Below are positions 16,509 to 25,427 of a DNA stretch of 64,000 nt, piece after piece. The DNA comes from Neisseria dentiae (GTDB lineage: Bacteria; Pseudomonadota; Gammaproteobacteria; Burkholderiales; Neisseriaceae). The position numbers and the translations under genes were made by a program. Each line of letters begins with the position of its first letter. Positions within the stretch are counted from its first letter, which is position 1. The stretch lies in contig NZ_CP059570.1 in the NCBI RefSeq assembly GCF_014055005.1, positions 1,054,001 to 1,118,000 of the forward strand, written 5' to 3'. The notes under the pieces are model-generated. The model was not told where the DNA came from and ran no database searches. It was given only the letters and a program-made list of their open reading frames with translations.

Positions 16509-16704
16509 GAGACCTTTGCAAAATTCAAATTACTATCTAAAAAATCTGAACTCCGTCATTCCCGCGTAGGCGGGAATCCAGACGCTTGGCATCTAAGTAT
16601 TTGTTTAATCAATGCTTCAATATTTCCATCTGGATTCCCGCCTACGCGGGAATGACGGAATCTAAGCATTTCAGACGGCCTTAAGGTATTTTTGCAAAGG
16701 TCTC
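16509..16704. repeat. dRS3-pair palindromic element (copy C), best preserved
   Basis: Ends GAGACCTTTGCAAAA (16509-16523) and TTTTTGCAAAGGTCTC (ending 16704). Two perfect dRS3 units at 16558-16577 and 16634-16653 face each other. The arms read CGTCATTCCCGCGTAGGCGG and its complement. Confidence 0.9.
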
Positions 16705-16727
16705 GGCCTTTTTTCAGCACAACTGCC

Positions 16728-17624
16728 CTATTCTTCCCGCTCCGCACCCAAAATCATCGAGCCGATGCCCGAATCGGTGAAGATTTCCAACAGCAGCGCA
16801 TTCGGCACGCGCCCGTCGATGATGTGGGTGGCTTTCACGCCGTTTACCGCCGCTTCCACCGCCGAGCTGATTTTCGGCAGCATACCGCCGTAGAGCGTGC
16901 CGTCGGCAATCAAATCGTCGATACGTTTCGGGGTAAGGTTGGTGAGCAGGTTGCCGTTTTTGTCGAGCACACCGGTGATATTGGTCATCATTAAAAGTTT
17001 TTCGGCATTCAGCTCTTCGGCCAGCTTGCCTGCCACCAAATCGGCATTGATGTTGAAGGCTTCGCCGTTACGGCCCACCCCGATGGGGGCCACCACGGGA
17101 ATATGGCCGTAAGCGATGATGCTTTTAATCAGCGAGCAGTCGATGCTTTCCACCACGCCCACTTGGCCGATGTCCACACCGTTGCGCTCGGGCGTGTTGA
17201 TAAACAGTTTTTTGGCGCGGATAAAATGGCTGTCGCGGCCGGTAACGCCCACGGCTTTGCCGCCGTGCTGGTTGAGCAGCGACACGATTTCTTTGTTTAC
17301 ATGGCCGCCCAGCACCATTTCCACAATATCCATGGTTTCGCTGTCGGTAACGCGCATACCCTGCACAAACGTGCCTTCTTTGCCCACTTTGTTGAGCATA
17401 TCGTTAATCTGCGGGCCGCCGCCGTGCACGATCACCGGGTTGATGCCCACCAGTTTCAGCAGCACCACATCTTTGGCAAACCCTTCTTTCAGCTGCGGGT
17501 CGGTCATGGCATTGCCGCCGTATTTGATAACGATGGTTTTGCCGGAAAAACGGCGGATATACGGCAGGGCTTCCGATAAGATTTCGGCCTTTTGCGCCGC
17601 GCTGATATGCTGCGTATCACTCAT
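16728..17624 (-). CDS. argB: acetylglutamate kinase
   Basis: Second step of arginine synthesis, phosphorylating N-acetylglutamate. The 298-residue protein of the amino-acid kinase fold shows KTIVIKYGGNAM near residue 30, the substrate loop VIVHGGGPQIN, and GRNGEAFNINADLVAGKLAEEL. An N-terminal helix of about 25 residues precedes the fold; arginine-sensitive hexameric enzymes carry such a helix, so feedback inhibition is plausible. Monocistronic here. Confidence 0.97.
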   Translation of the reverse strand: MSDTQHISAAQKAEILSEALPYIRRFSGKTIVIKYGGNAMTDPQLKEGFAKDVVLLKLVGINPVIVHGGGPQINDMLNKVGKEGTFVQGMRVTDSETMDIVEMVLGGHVNKEIVSLLNQHGGKAVGVTGRDSHFIRAKKLFINTPERNGVDIGQVGVVESIDCSLIKSIIAYGHIPVVAPIGVGRNGEAFNINADLVAGKLAEELNAEKLLMMTNITGVLDKNGNLLTNLTPKRIDDLIADGTLYGGMLPKISSAVEAAVNGVKATHIIDGRVPNALLLEIFTDSGIGSMILGAEREE

Positions 17625-17862
17625 GATTTTCCCTTTGAATCATTGGTTTCAGACGGCCTATGTTATACCAATCCGAAAAAATAAGCTAACGGCCCGAAAA
17701 CCGGCCTGTTTTCAAAATAAAAAAGTACTGTTGCATTCCGGCCAATAGACGGGGCAATTCACGTTTTCAGACGGCCTTTTTACATTTCGGTTACTGCAAA
17801 TTGCATAGAAAACCACGATAATGCCGCCGTTCGCAAACAATCTGATTTTTTTTGGAAGCCTT

Positions 17863-18429
17863 ATGAAAAAATTATCCAAACTCATCTTCGCCGGCCTGGC
17901 CTTGGCCGCCGCCTTTTCCGCACAGGCCGAAACCCGCGCGGTTATCGACACCAATATGGGCAAAATCGAGCTGGCGCTGGACGAAAAAAAAGCCCCGAAA
18001 ACCGTGGCCAACTTCAGCAACTATGCCAATAAAGGCTTTTACAACGGCACTATTTTCCACCGTGTGATTGACGGCTTTATGATTCAGGGCGGCGGCTTTA
18101 CGCCCGACATGACTCAAAAAGCCACCGAAAAAGCCATCGCCAACGAAGCCGACAACGGCCTGAAAAACACCGTCGGCACCATCGCCATGGCGCGCACGGC
18201 CAATCCGAATTCCGCCACCAGCCAGTTTTTCATCAATTTGGCCGACAACGACTTTTTAAATTTCAAAAGCAAAACCACTCAAGGTTACGGCTACACCGTA
18301 TTCGGCAAAGTGGTTTCGGGCATGGACGTGGTCAACAAAATCGCCAAAGTGAAAACCACCGATCAAGCCTACCATCAAAATATTCCCGTGCAGCCCGTGG
18401 TTATCCGCAACGTAACGATTGTGAAATAG
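17863..18429 (+). CDS. ppiA: periplasmic peptidyl-prolyl cis-trans isomerase (cyclophilin)
   Basis: A 188-residue cyclophilin with a Sec signal peptide (KKLSKLIFAGLALAAAFSAQA, cleavage near residue 22). The catalytic motifs are present: FHRVIDGFMIQGGGF with the active-site Arg, and MARTANPNSATSQFFIN. The frame is open from 17821, but the ATG at 17863 begins a normal signal peptide. It assists folding of proline-containing proteins in the periplasm. An 18-bp perfect terminator hairpin follows. Confidence 0.93.
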   Translation: MKKLSKLIFAGLALAAAFSAQAETRAVIDTNMGKIELALDEKKAPKTVANFSNYANKGFYNGTIFHRVIDGFMIQGGGFTPDMTQKATEKAIANEADNGLKNTVGTIAMARTANPNSATSQFFINLADNDFLNFKSKTTQGYGYTVFGKVVSGMDVVNKIAKVKTTDQAYHQNIPVQPVVIRNVTIVK

Positions 18430-18460
18430 GCATACTCCGGCTTATTGCGCCGTTTCCCAT

Positions 18461-18501
18461 GCAAAACGAAAAGCGGGCTTTTTGCCCGCTTTTCGTTTTG
18501 C
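18461..18501. terminator. strong terminator after ppiA
   Basis: 18-bp perfect arms (GCAAAACGAAAAGCGGGC, 18461-18478, and its complement 18484-18501) with a T5 loop. Confidence 0.9.
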
Positions 18502-18545
18502 GTAGATACTTCAGACGGCCTTGCCCTTTGCAAGTCGTTCAGGCC

Positions 18546-18740
18546 GAGACCTTTGCAAAAATACCTTGAGGCCGTCTGAAATGCTTATTTCCCGTCATTC
18601 CCGCCTACGCGGGAATCCAGCTTTTAAACTATCAAGTATTTTATTTCAATAACTTATGAAAAAACGACTGGATTCCCGCGTAGGCGGGAATGACGGGAAA
18701 TAAATTTTTTGTAATGTTTTTTCAATTTTGCAAAGATCTC
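18546..18740. repeat. dRS3-pair palindromic element (copy D)
   Basis: Ends GAGACCTTTGCAAAA (18546-18560) and TTTTGCAAAGATCTC (ending 18740). dRS3 units at 18597-18616 and 18672-18691, a DUS after the left end and the shared word CAAGTATTTTATTTCAAT between the units. With the preceding terminator it fills the gap before gltL. Confidence 0.9.
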
Positions 18741-18765
18741 AGGCCGTCTGAAAACGCCTATTCTC

Positions 18766-19509
18766 TCAGTGGTGCAGAATTTTCGATAAAAACTGCTGCG
18801 CACGCTCGCCGCGCGGGGTGGTGAAGAAGGCTTCGGACGTGGTGTCTTCTTCAATGCGGCCCTGATCCATGAAAATCACGCGGCTGGCCACTTGGCGGGC
18901 GAAGCCCATTTCGTGGGTAACACACATCATGGTCATGCCTTCTTTGGCCAAACCCACCATTACGTCCAGCACTTCCTGCACCATTTCGGGGTCGAGTGCG
19001 GAAGTGGGCTCGTCAAACAGCATCACAATCGGATCCATGCTCAGTGCGCGGGCAATCGCCACACGCTGCTGCTGGCCGCCTGAAAGCTGTGCGGGAAACT
19101 TGTGTGCGTGGGCACTCAAGCCCACGCGGTCGAGATAGGCCAAACCTTTCTTTTCGGCTTCTTCTTTGCTGCGCCCGAGCACTTTGATTTGCGCCACGGT
19201 TAAATTGTCTTTAATCGAAAGATGGGGAAACAGCTCGAAATGCTGGAACACCATGCCGACGCGGCTGCGCAGCTTGGGCAAATGGGTTTTTGGGTCGGCC
19301 AGCGACGTGCCGTCCACCACGATATCGCCTTTCTGAAACGGCTCCAGCCCGTTCACACATTTGATCAGAGTGGATTTGCCGCTGCCCGAAGGGCCGCACA
19401 CCACCACCACGTCGCCTTTCTGAATCGACGTCGAACAATCGGTCAGCACTTGGAAATCGCCATACCATTTGTTGACGCCTTGAATATCAATCATGGGTTT
19501 GTTGCTCAT
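18766..19509 (-). CDS. gltL: glutamate/aspartate-type ABC transporter ATP-binding protein
   Basis: A 247-residue ATPase of the polar amino acid uptake family. Walker A GPSGSGKST at about residues 36-44, signature LSGGQQQRVAIARAL, Walker B VMLFDEPTSALDP and the H-loop CVTHEMGFA are all intact. It is the last gene of a four-gene operon (gltI-J-K-L order on the minus strand) and overlaps gltK by 4 bp (ATGA). Substrate is inferred from the binding protein; glutamine or glutamate/aspartate are both possible. Confidence 0.93.
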   Translation of the reverse strand: MSNKPMIDIQGVNKWYGDFQVLTDCSTSIQKGDVVVVCGPSGSGKSTLIKCVNGLEPFQKGDIVVDGTSLADPKTHLPKLRSRVGMVFQHFELFPHLSIKDNLTVAQIKVLGRSKEEAEKKGLAYLDRVGLSAHAHKFPAQLSGGQQQRVAIARALSMDPIVMLFDEPTSALDPEMVQEVLDVMVGLAKEGMTMMCVTHEMGFARQVASRVIFMDQGRIEEDTTSEAFFTTPRGERAQQFLSKILHH

Positions 19510-20183
19510 ACTTTTAACCTTTGTTGCAGTTTTTTCACGCCGAACATGGCCACTGCGCTAATCACGAAATAAACGGCTCCGGCCAACAGAATATAAGGGG
19601 TCAGCAGGTTCATCAGGTCACCACGCACATAATTGGCACGGAAGAAATCCACCAGGCCGATAGCCGCCACCAGTGTGGTGTCTTGAAACAGAATAATGCT
19701 CTGCTGCAAAATCAGCGGCAGCATTTTGCGGAATGCCTGCGGCAGGATCACCAGGCGCATGGTTTGGCCGTAGGTCATGCCCAGCGCATAGGCGGCGTTA
19801 AACTGGCCCTTGGAAATCGACTGGATACCGGCGCGCACCACTTCCGAAAAATAGGCGGCCTCAAACAGCATAAATGCCACCGCACAGGAAGCGAAAGCCA
19901 CATCGATGGTTAGATAATCGCCGGTAATCAGGCTGTATATCATCGGCACGGCATAATAAAACCAAATCAGCACCAGCAGAAGCGGCACGGAGCGGAAATA
20001 GTTAACATAGGTTTTGGCCAGAAACGACAACCAGCCGAATTTAGACAGCCGCGCCAAAGCCAGAAGCGTGCCGATAACGATACCGCCCACCACACCGAAG
20101 GCCAGCAGTTTCAAAGTTACGCCCAAGCCCTGCATCAGGCCGGGCATGGCGGCGGATAATTCGCTCATACTCAATCCGAACAT
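19506..20183 (-). CDS. gltK: amino acid ABC transporter permease (GltK-like)
   Basis: A 225-residue inner-membrane permease with about five transmembrane segments. The HisM/GlnP-type permease loop with the EAA motif is seen at EVVRAGIQSISKGQFNAAYALGM. It is the second permease of the transporter; its ATG overlaps the gltJ stop by one base (TAATG) and its stop overlaps the gltL start. A shorter start at residue 6 (MSELS) is possible. Confidence 0.92.
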   Translation of the reverse strand: MFGLSMSELSAAMPGLMQGLGVTLKLLAFGVVGGIVIGTLLALARLSKFGWLSFLAKTYVNYFRSVPLLLVLIWFYYAVPMIYSLITGDYLTIDVAFASCAVAFMLFEAAYFSEVVRAGIQSISKGQFNAAYALGMTYGQTMRLVILPQAFRKMLPLILQQSIILFQDTTLVAAIGLVDFFRANYVRGDLMNLLTPYILLAGAVYFVISAVAMFGVKKLQQRLKV

Positions 20184-20929
20184 TATTTATTACCCTCCGA
20201 CATCAAACCGGGCACACGCAGACGGCGTTCCAAACGGGTCATCAGCATCAGCAGCGTGACGTTGACCGCCATATAGATCAAAGTGGCGTAAGTGTAGATT
20301 TCTAGGTTGCTCTGAGTGTATTCGGCAATGGTTTTAACTTGCGAAATCAATTCCGAAACGCCCACCAGCGAGGCAATCGAGGCGTTTTTGAAGCAGTTGG
20401 TCAGCTCCGAACCCAGCGGCGGCAGAATGGTTCGAAATGCCTGCGGCAGCAAAATTTCCCGATACACCTGCTTGGTGCGGAAACCTAAAGCATAAGCCGC
20501 CTGCGCCTGCTCTTTGGGCAAGGCCTGAATACCGGTGCGCACCTGTTCGCAAATCCGCGCGGCGGTAAACAAGCCCAAACCCACGCTGGCCGAAATCATG
20601 GCCGAAGTGTTCGGCGCCAAACCGAAAAACCACCATTGCTTCAAACCTTCGGGGAAAAAGTTGGGGATAACGTAATACCAGATAAAAAGCTGGATCAGCA
20701 AAGGCACATTGCGAAAAAGCGTAACGTAAGCCGAAGCGATACGGTTGAGACCTTTATGCGGCAGCGTGCGCATAATGCCCAAGAGCGTGCCCAACACCAT
20801 CGCAATCGTCCAAGCCACCGCGCCGATGGCAAACAGCCACAGCAGGCCGGTAACCACCCAGTTGAGGTAGATTTCATTACCGATGCCCGTTTTGTCCCAC
20901 AAAACGCCCCAGTTCCAAACATAATTCAT
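20183..20929 (-). CDS. gltJ: amino acid ABC transporter permease (GltJ-like)
   Basis: A 248-residue inner-membrane permease. The N-terminus (MNYVWNWGVLWDKTGIGNEI) resembles GltJ, and the EAA loop reads EQVRTGIQALPKEQAQAAYALGF. It pairs with the next permease to form the membrane channel. The start is 17 bp from the edge of an inverted-DUS hairpin that separates it from the binding-protein gene. Confidence 0.93.
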   Translation of the reverse strand: MNYVWNWGVLWDKTGIGNEIYLNWVVTGLLWLFAIGAVAWTIAMVLGTLLGIMRTLPHKGLNRIASAYVTLFRNVPLLIQLFIWYYVIPNFFPEGLKQWWFFGLAPNTSAMISASVGLGLFTAARICEQVRTGIQALPKEQAQAAYALGFRTKQVYREILLPQAFRTILPPLGSELTNCFKNASIASLVGVSELISQVKTIAEYTQSNLEIYTYATLIYMAVNVTLLMLMTRLERRLRVPGLMSEGNK

Positions 20930-20946
20930 AATACGTTCCTACCGAG

Positions 20947-20980
20947 AGAGGCCGTCTGAAAACAGTTTCAGACGGCCTCT
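20947..20980. terminator. inverted-DUS hairpin inside the glt operon
   Basis: 15-bp arms AGAGGCCGTCTGAAA and complement with a 4-nt loop, between gltI and gltJ. It probably lets most transcripts stop after the binding-protein gene, as is common for ABC operons that need excess binding protein. Confidence 0.75.
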
Positions 20981-21006
20981 TCTGTTTCACACGATACCGG
21001 CCATGA

Positions 21007-21966
21007 TTATTCGTCGGCCGCTTTGTCGTTCGGATTGGCGATGATCTCTTTCATCTTATCCGACATCGGGAATTCCATATTCACGTTTTTCGGCGGAATC
21101 GGCTGCTCGAACCACTGAGCATACATCTTGTTTACTTCGCCCGATTTGAACATTTCCGAGAGCGTATCGTTAACCACTTTTTGGAACTCGGCATCGCCTT
21201 TGCGCATCATGCAGCCGTAATTCTCATACGACATCGGCGTGCCGACGATTTCCCATTTGGCAGGATCAGCCGATTTCGCACGCGCACCGGCCAGCAGCAC
21301 ATCATCCATCATAAAGGCTTGGGCACGGCCGTTTTGCAGCATCAAAAACGATTCGCCGTGGTCTTTGGCCGAAATCACATTGATGCCCGCTTTGTTTTTA
21401 TCGTTGTATTCCTTCAACAGGCGCTCGGAAGTGGTGCCCGACGTGGTTACCACGGTTTTGCCTTTCAAATCGGCATAATCCTTGATGCCCGTGGCTTTAT
21501 CGGTCAGCAAGCGGGTTCCCACTACGAAGAAGTTGTTGGAAAATTGAACCTGCTTTTGGCGCTCGAGATTGTTGGTGGTCGAACCGCACTCCAAATCCAC
21601 CGTGCCGTTTACCACCAAAGGAATGCGGTTTTGCGAGGTAACCAAGTTGTAGCGCACTTTCAAATCAGGCAGGTTAAGGTTCTTTTTCAGCGCCTCAACC
21701 ACTTTCAACTGCAAATCGTGGGCATAACCGATGGGTTGGTTGGGATTGTCTGCAATGTAAGAAAACGGAATCGACGCATCGCGGTGCCCCAAAACAATGG
21801 TGCCTGATTTCTTGATTTTATCGATCGTGCTGCCTGCCGCTGCTTGATCCGGCGCCGACGAACCTTCTTGGGCGGCTCCAGCCGTTTTGTCACCGCCGCC
21901 GCAGGCTGCCAGCGACAATGCGAGCAAACAAGCCAAGCCCAGCGGTTTAAGTGTATTGGTTGCCAT
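21007..21966 (-). CDS. gltI: glutamate/aspartate-type periplasmic binding lipoprotein
   Basis: A 319-residue solute-binding protein, family 3. The lipobox LSLAAC places Cys22 as the lipid-modified residue, so the protein is tethered to the membrane. The ligand fold includes GTIVLGHRDASIPFSYI, GYAHDLQLKVVEAL and TTNNLERQKQVQFSNNFFV, which match the GltI/aspartate-glutamate group. First gene of the operon; an AT-rich region upstream is likely to hold its promoter. Confidence 0.92.
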   Translation of the reverse strand: MATNTLKPLGLACLLALSLAACGGGDKTAGAAQEGSSAPDQAAAGSTIDKIKKSGTIVLGHRDASIPFSYIADNPNQPIGYAHDLQLKVVEALKKNLNLPDLKVRYNLVTSQNRIPLVVNGTVDLECGSTTNNLERQKQVQFSNNFFVVGTRLLTDKATGIKDYADLKGKTVVTTSGTTSERLLKEYNDKNKAGINVISAKDHGESFLMLQNGRAQAFMMDDVLLAGARAKSADPAKWEIVGTPMSYENYGCMMRKGDAEFQKVVNDTLSEMFKSGEVNKMYAQWFEQPIPPKNVNMEFPMSDKMKEIIANPNDKAADE

Positions 21967-22337
21967 GTTGTGACTCCTTGGAAAACTCAGATAAAAATAG
22001 AATGTTAATATCCGCAGCGGCTTTTACTGCCTTTGCAGCCTTAGCTATAGTTTCACACCACCCGAACGATTGTCAACAATCATACACTTATTAACAAAAA
22101 TAAATTTCCAGAAAATTTTTGAATTCCAATTTAAATTTAAATATTTCAATTAATAACAAACACTTATAAAAATATTAATTTTAATAGGCCATAACCCACC
22201 TCAACCGGCCGCTTTTAAACCCCGGCCATCATCAAACAGGCGTTAACAGAGCCTCAAGCCACACGAAACGTTTCCCAAACCTTTTTATGTTACGATAACC
22301 GTTCCCATTTAAACTTCCTTTTTTTTTGGAGACCGCC
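21967..22337. other. AT-rich divergent promoter region between gltI and yceI
   Basis: No gene. The centre (about 22080-22185) is strongly AT-rich with runs such as AATTTAAATTTAAATATT. On the minus strand a TTGACA lies near 22072, a possible -35 for gltI, but no well-spaced -10 is seen. No repeat unit is present. Confidence 0.45.
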
Positions 22338-22901
22338 ATGAAAAAAGCCCTGCTGGCTCTTTGTTTAACTGTTGCAACCGCCACCGCCGCCGCTGCCGCC
22401 TATAAAATCGACAGCAACCACGCCAACGCCCGCTTCGCTATCGACCACTTCGGCACCAGCACCAACACCGCCGGTTTCTATAATCTAAGCGGCGATATGC
22501 AGTTTGACCGCAAAGCGAAAACCGGCTCCATCGACATTAAAATTCCGGCCAATACCATCAGCTCGAACAACACCCAGTTCGACAACCACCTGAAAAGCGC
22601 CGATTTATTCAATGTTGCCCAATACCCGGAAATCCGCTTCCAATCCACCCGCTTCAATTTCAAGGGCGACAAAGTCAGTTCGGTAACCGGCAACCTCACG
22701 CTTTTGGGTAAAACCGCACCCGTTACATTGAAAGCCACGAAGTTCAACTGCTATCAAAGCCCCATGCTGAAAACCGAAGTATGCGGCGGCGACTTCGAAG
22801 CCGTTATCGACCGCACCAAATGGGGTATGGATTATTTGGTTTCGGCAGGCGTGAGCAAAAACGTGAAGCTGAATATCCAAATCGAAGCAGCCAAGCAGTA
22901 A
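22338..22901 (+). CDS. YceI-family periplasmic protein
   Basis: A 187-residue protein with a Sec signal peptide (KKALLALCLTVATATAAAAA) followed by the YceI lipocalin-like domain: YKIDSNHANARFAIDHFGTS at the start, then LKSADLFNVAQYPEIRFQST. Family members bind polyisoprenoid lipids in a beta barrel; the physiological role in Neisseria is not established. Two cysteines (FNCYQS, TEVCGGD) may pair. The ATG at 22338 follows TTTGGAGACCGCC. It is followed by a 15-bp terminator. Confidence 0.92.
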   Translation: MKKALLALCLTVATATAAAAAYKIDSNHANARFAIDHFGTSTNTAGFYNLSGDMQFDRKAKTGSIDIKIPANTISSNNTQFDNHLKSADLFNVAQYPEIRFQSTRFNFKGDKVSSVTGNLTLLGKTAPVTLKATKFNCYQSPMLKTEVCGGDFEAVIDRTKWGMDYLVSAGVSKNVKLNIQIEAAKQ

Positions 22902-22948
22902 CGGTTGCCTCTTTTCAGACGGCCTCTTCACTGCCGGATTTAAAAGTG

Positions 22949-22985
22949 AAACACGTCGGAATATTCATGGTATTCCGACGTGTTT
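22949..22985 (+). terminator. Rho-independent terminator after yceI
   Basis: AAACACGTCGGAATA (22949-22963) and complement (22971-22985), followed by TTGATAAC after the T-run. Confidence 0.9.
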
Positions 22986-23193
22986 TTGATAACATGAAAA
23001 TCATCACGGATAGAAATCTTTGCGAAATCAAATTCTTTTGCAACACAAAGATTTCGGGGCAAGCCCAGCCATAACACGAAGGCTTTAAAATACCGGCATG
23101 AGTTTTGAAAAGCTTCGGATCAATGATATTCGGAGCACTATCGTTTTCCATACCGCTTCGGTAATTTTTTGAAATCACGCAACACAATATAAA

Positions 23194-23222
23194 AGGCCGT
23201 CTGAAAACTTTTCAGACGGCCT
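23194..23222. terminator. inverted-DUS terminator after rplI
   Basis: AGGCCGTCTGAAAA and complement with a 1-nt gap, 26 bp past the rplI stop. Confidence 0.82.
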
Positions 23223-23247
23223 CGATAATATGTGATCAAACAGCCTT

Positions 23248-23700
23248 TTACTCGGCAGCAGCCACTACGGTAACGTTGATGGTTGCAACGGCATCGGTGT
23301 GCAACGCCACTTCAACTTCGTATTCGCCTACGGCTTTCAGCGGGCCGTTGGGCAGGCGTACGTTGGATTTGGCGGCTTCGACACCTGAAGCAACGATGGC
23401 GGCGGCGATGTCGGCATTGGTAACGGAACCGAACAGACGGCCGTCAACACCGGCTTTTTGGGCGATGGTAACGGTTTGGCCGTCGAGTTTTTCCTGACGG
23501 GCTTTGGCATCGGCCAAAATTTCGGCTTGTTTGGCTTCCAGCTCGGCGCGGCGCGCTTCGAATTCTTTCATATTGGCTTCGGTAGCGCGTTTAGCTTTGC
23601 CCGAAGGAATCAGGAAGTTGCGGGCATAACCGTTTTTCACGGTTACAACATCACCCAGATTGCCCAAGCCACCGATTTTTTCTAACAGAATAATTTGCAT
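23248..23700 (-). CDS. rplI: 50S ribosomal protein L9
   Basis: A 150-residue protein with the canonical N-terminus MQIILLEKIGGLGNLGD and the glycine-rich NGYARNFLIPSGKA, then a long connecting helix rich in Glu/Ala (about residues 42-75) and the C-terminal RNA-binding domain. Last gene of the rpsF-priB-rpsR-rplI operon. Ends before an inverted-DUS terminator. Confidence 0.98.
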   Translation of the reverse strand: MQIILLEKIGGLGNLGDVVTVKNGYARNFLIPSGKAKRATEANMKEFEARRAELEAKQAEILADAKARQEKLDGQTVTIAQKAGVDGRLFGSVTNADIAAAIVASGVEAAKSNVRLPNGPLKAVGEYEVEVALHTDAVATINVTVVAAAE

Positions 23701-23718
23701 GGTGTGAATCTCCGTAAA

Positions 23719-23949
23719 TTATTTATGTTGGTCGGTGTAAGGCAGCAAAGCCAGGAAACGGGCGCGTTTCACAGCGGTAGCCAATTGGCGCTGGTAGTGC
23801 GCCTTGGTGCCGGTGATGCGGGCCGGAATGATTTTGCCGTTTTCGGAAATGAAGTCTTTCAGCAGATCAACTTGTTTGTAATCGACTTCTTGGATTTTTT
23901 CAGCCGTAAAACGGCAGAATTTTCTACGTTTGAATGATTGACGAGCCAT
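23719..23949 (-). CDS. rpsR: 30S ribosomal protein S18
   Basis: A 76-residue basic protein with the S18 core DYKQVDLLKDFISENGKIIPARITGTKAHYQRQLATAVKRARFLALLP split over its length. Eighteen bp separate it from rplI and 5 bp from priB, consistent with one transcript. Confidence 0.98.
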   Translation of the reverse strand: MARQSFKRRKFCRFTAEKIQEVDYKQVDLLKDFISENGKIIPARITGTKAHYQRQLATAVKRARFLALLPYTDQHK

Positions 23950-23954
23950 GTCGT

Positions 23955-24251
23955 TTAACCTTTATATTCTTTAATGTTTTGTATCCGCAGCACCGGTTTG
24001 TTGTAACGCTGGCTTTTTTGTGCCAGAAAACCGCTTACTTCGACTACGGTTTGTTCGCGGTACTGCCAACTGGGCGCATCCTTACCGATGATTTTGGCGG
24101 GCATTTCGAGCTTCACCAAACATTGCTGCCCGTTTTCCCGTTGCCAGGATTCGTGCACCAGCACGATGTCTAAAACAGGAATGCCGGCGGGCGTATATCG
24201 CAGTTCGCCGCATCGGGCAATTTGTGCGGTAAGGGTAAAAAGATTATCCAA
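23955..24251 (-). CDS. priB: primosomal replication protein N (PriB)
   Basis: A 98-residue single-strand DNA-binding OB-fold protein that helps PriA restart replication forks. It reads NLFTLTAQIARCGELRYTPAG at the N-terminus and QNIKEYKG at the C-terminus. The position between rpsF and rpsR is diagnostic. Length is close to the roughly 100 residues of known neisserial PriB, which in gonococcus binds DNA more weakly than the E. coli protein. Confidence 0.95.
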   Translation of the reverse strand: MDNLFTLTAQIARCGELRYTPAGIPVLDIVLVHESWQRENGQQCLVKLEMPAKIIGKDAPSWQYREQTVVEVSGFLAQKSQRYNKPVLRIQNIKEYKG

Positions 24252-24259
24252 TCTTTAAA

Positions 24260-24637
24260 TTACGCTTCGGCGGTTTCTTCTTTAGCCGCGCTGCCGCCTT
24301 CGAGCAGGTTTTTAGACTTCTCGTCTTTCAGCATCGGAGAGGCTTCGGTTACGGCGTGTTTGGTTTTGATGGTCAGATGGCGCAGAACGGCATCGTTGAA
24401 GCGGAAAGCGGTTTCCAGCTCATCAACCACTTCGGGCGAAGTTTCGATGTTCATCAAAACATAGTGTGCTTTGTGGATTTTGTTGATCGGGTAAGCCAGT
24501 TGGCGGCGGCCCCAATCTTCAAGGCGGTGGATTTTGCCGCCGGCTTCGGTAATCATGGTTTTATAACGTTCAACCATGGCGGGCACTTGCTCGCTTTGGT
24601 CAGGGTGAACGATAAACACAACCTCATAATGACGCAT
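24260..24637 (-). CDS. rpsF: 30S ribosomal protein S6
   Basis: A 125-residue protein starting MRHYEVVFIVHPDQSEQVP with the S6 motif GGKIHRLEDWGRRQLAYPI. The C-terminal tail is Glu/Ala-rich; in some bacteria S6 receives extra glutamates there. First gene of the operon, with a good promoter about 70 bp upstream. Confidence 0.98.
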   Translation of the reverse strand: MRHYEVVFIVHPDQSEQVPAMVERYKTMITEAGGKIHRLEDWGRRQLAYPINKIHKAHYVLMNIETSPEVVDELETAFRFNDAVLRHLTIKTKHAVTEASPMLKDEKSKNLLEGGSAAKEETAEA

Positions 24638-24707
24638 GTTATCTCCTTACGGTTTAAAACAGCCTTCGGCCATGCGAAAAGCAGAAGGCAAGGTTGGAAA
24701 GCGCGAG

Positions 24708-24736
24708 ATTATAACGGGCTTGCAAAGATAAAGCAA
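24708..24736 (-). promoter_or_regulatory. promoter of the rpsF-priB-rpsR-rplI operon
   Basis: On the minus strand TTGCTT (24731-24736) and TATAAT (24708-24713) are separated by exactly 17 bp, about 70 bp before the rpsF start. The leader could hold the S6:S18 autoregulatory structure known in other bacteria, but I did not identify it. Confidence 0.7.
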
Positions 24737-24840
24737 GCCGCCGTAAAAAGTACACATAGCATTTCCATTTCGCAGACGGCCTCGGTGCATACGGAAAAAC
24801 TAGCTAAAAACAGGCTATAATTTGAGATGCATCTAAAAAG

Positions 24841-25242
24841 TTACCATTCGCCGCGTTTGATTTTGTCGATCCGGCGGCGGTCGCGCTTGGTTGGGCGGCC
24901 GTCGGGATAAGCCGCACTGACGCGGCTTGCCTGGTCGAGCAGCTTCTGCTCTTCGCGGCGGCGGGCGGTTTCCTGATCTTCTTCATACAGCATACGCGCT
25001 TCGGGCGCGGGCCTGCGTTGGTGGTTGAGCGCCAACACCTTGATTTTATAAGGCAGCGAATTGAGCGTTAAATCCAACACGTCGCCCGCGCTGATGTTTT
25101 TGCTGTTTTTCACCTTCGCCCCGTTAACCTGCACCCGCCCCAGCTCGATGTGTTTCTGCGCCAGCGCGCGGGTTTTGAAAAAGCGTGCCGCCCACAGCCA
25201 CTTATCGAGGCGCATGGCGGCTTTGTCGTGAGCATTGTCCAT
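24841..25242 (-). CDS. hslR: ribosome-associated heat shock protein Hsp15
   Basis: A 133-residue S4-type RNA-binding protein. The S4 domain is MRLDKWLWAARFFKTRALAQ through GRVQVNGAKVKNSKNISAGD (about residues 10-60), followed by a very basic C-terminal tail (RPTKRDRRRIDKIKRGEW). Hsp15 recycles 50S subunits carrying a stalled nascent chain. The start may instead be Met10. Monocistronic. Confidence 0.92.
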   Translation of the reverse strand: MDNAHDKAAMRLDKWLWAARFFKTRALAQKHIELGRVQVNGAKVKNSKNISAGDVLDLTLNSLPYKIKVLALNHQRRPAPEARMLYEEDQETARRREEQKLLDQASRVSAAYPDGRPTKRDRRRIDKIKRGEW

Positions 25243-25427
25243 AATAGTGCCGTATTGATTGATGTGCGGCCGAGTTTAGCATAAGATACGCAATCCTATC
25301 GGGAGCTTTTGCACTAAATCAGGTTCCCGCCGATAAACAGGAATTTCTAAAGCAGATGCCGTCTGAAAGCGCGGCGGCCGGAATATCGCGGTATAACCGG
25401 AGCGCGAAAGCTTCGGAGATTTCACGA

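Larger units (their letters stand above)
22902..23247. other. gap between yceI and rplI
   Basis: Holds the yceI terminator (22949-22985) and the rplI terminator (23194-23222). I see no gene or repeat in the roughly 200 bp between them. Confidence 0.5.
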
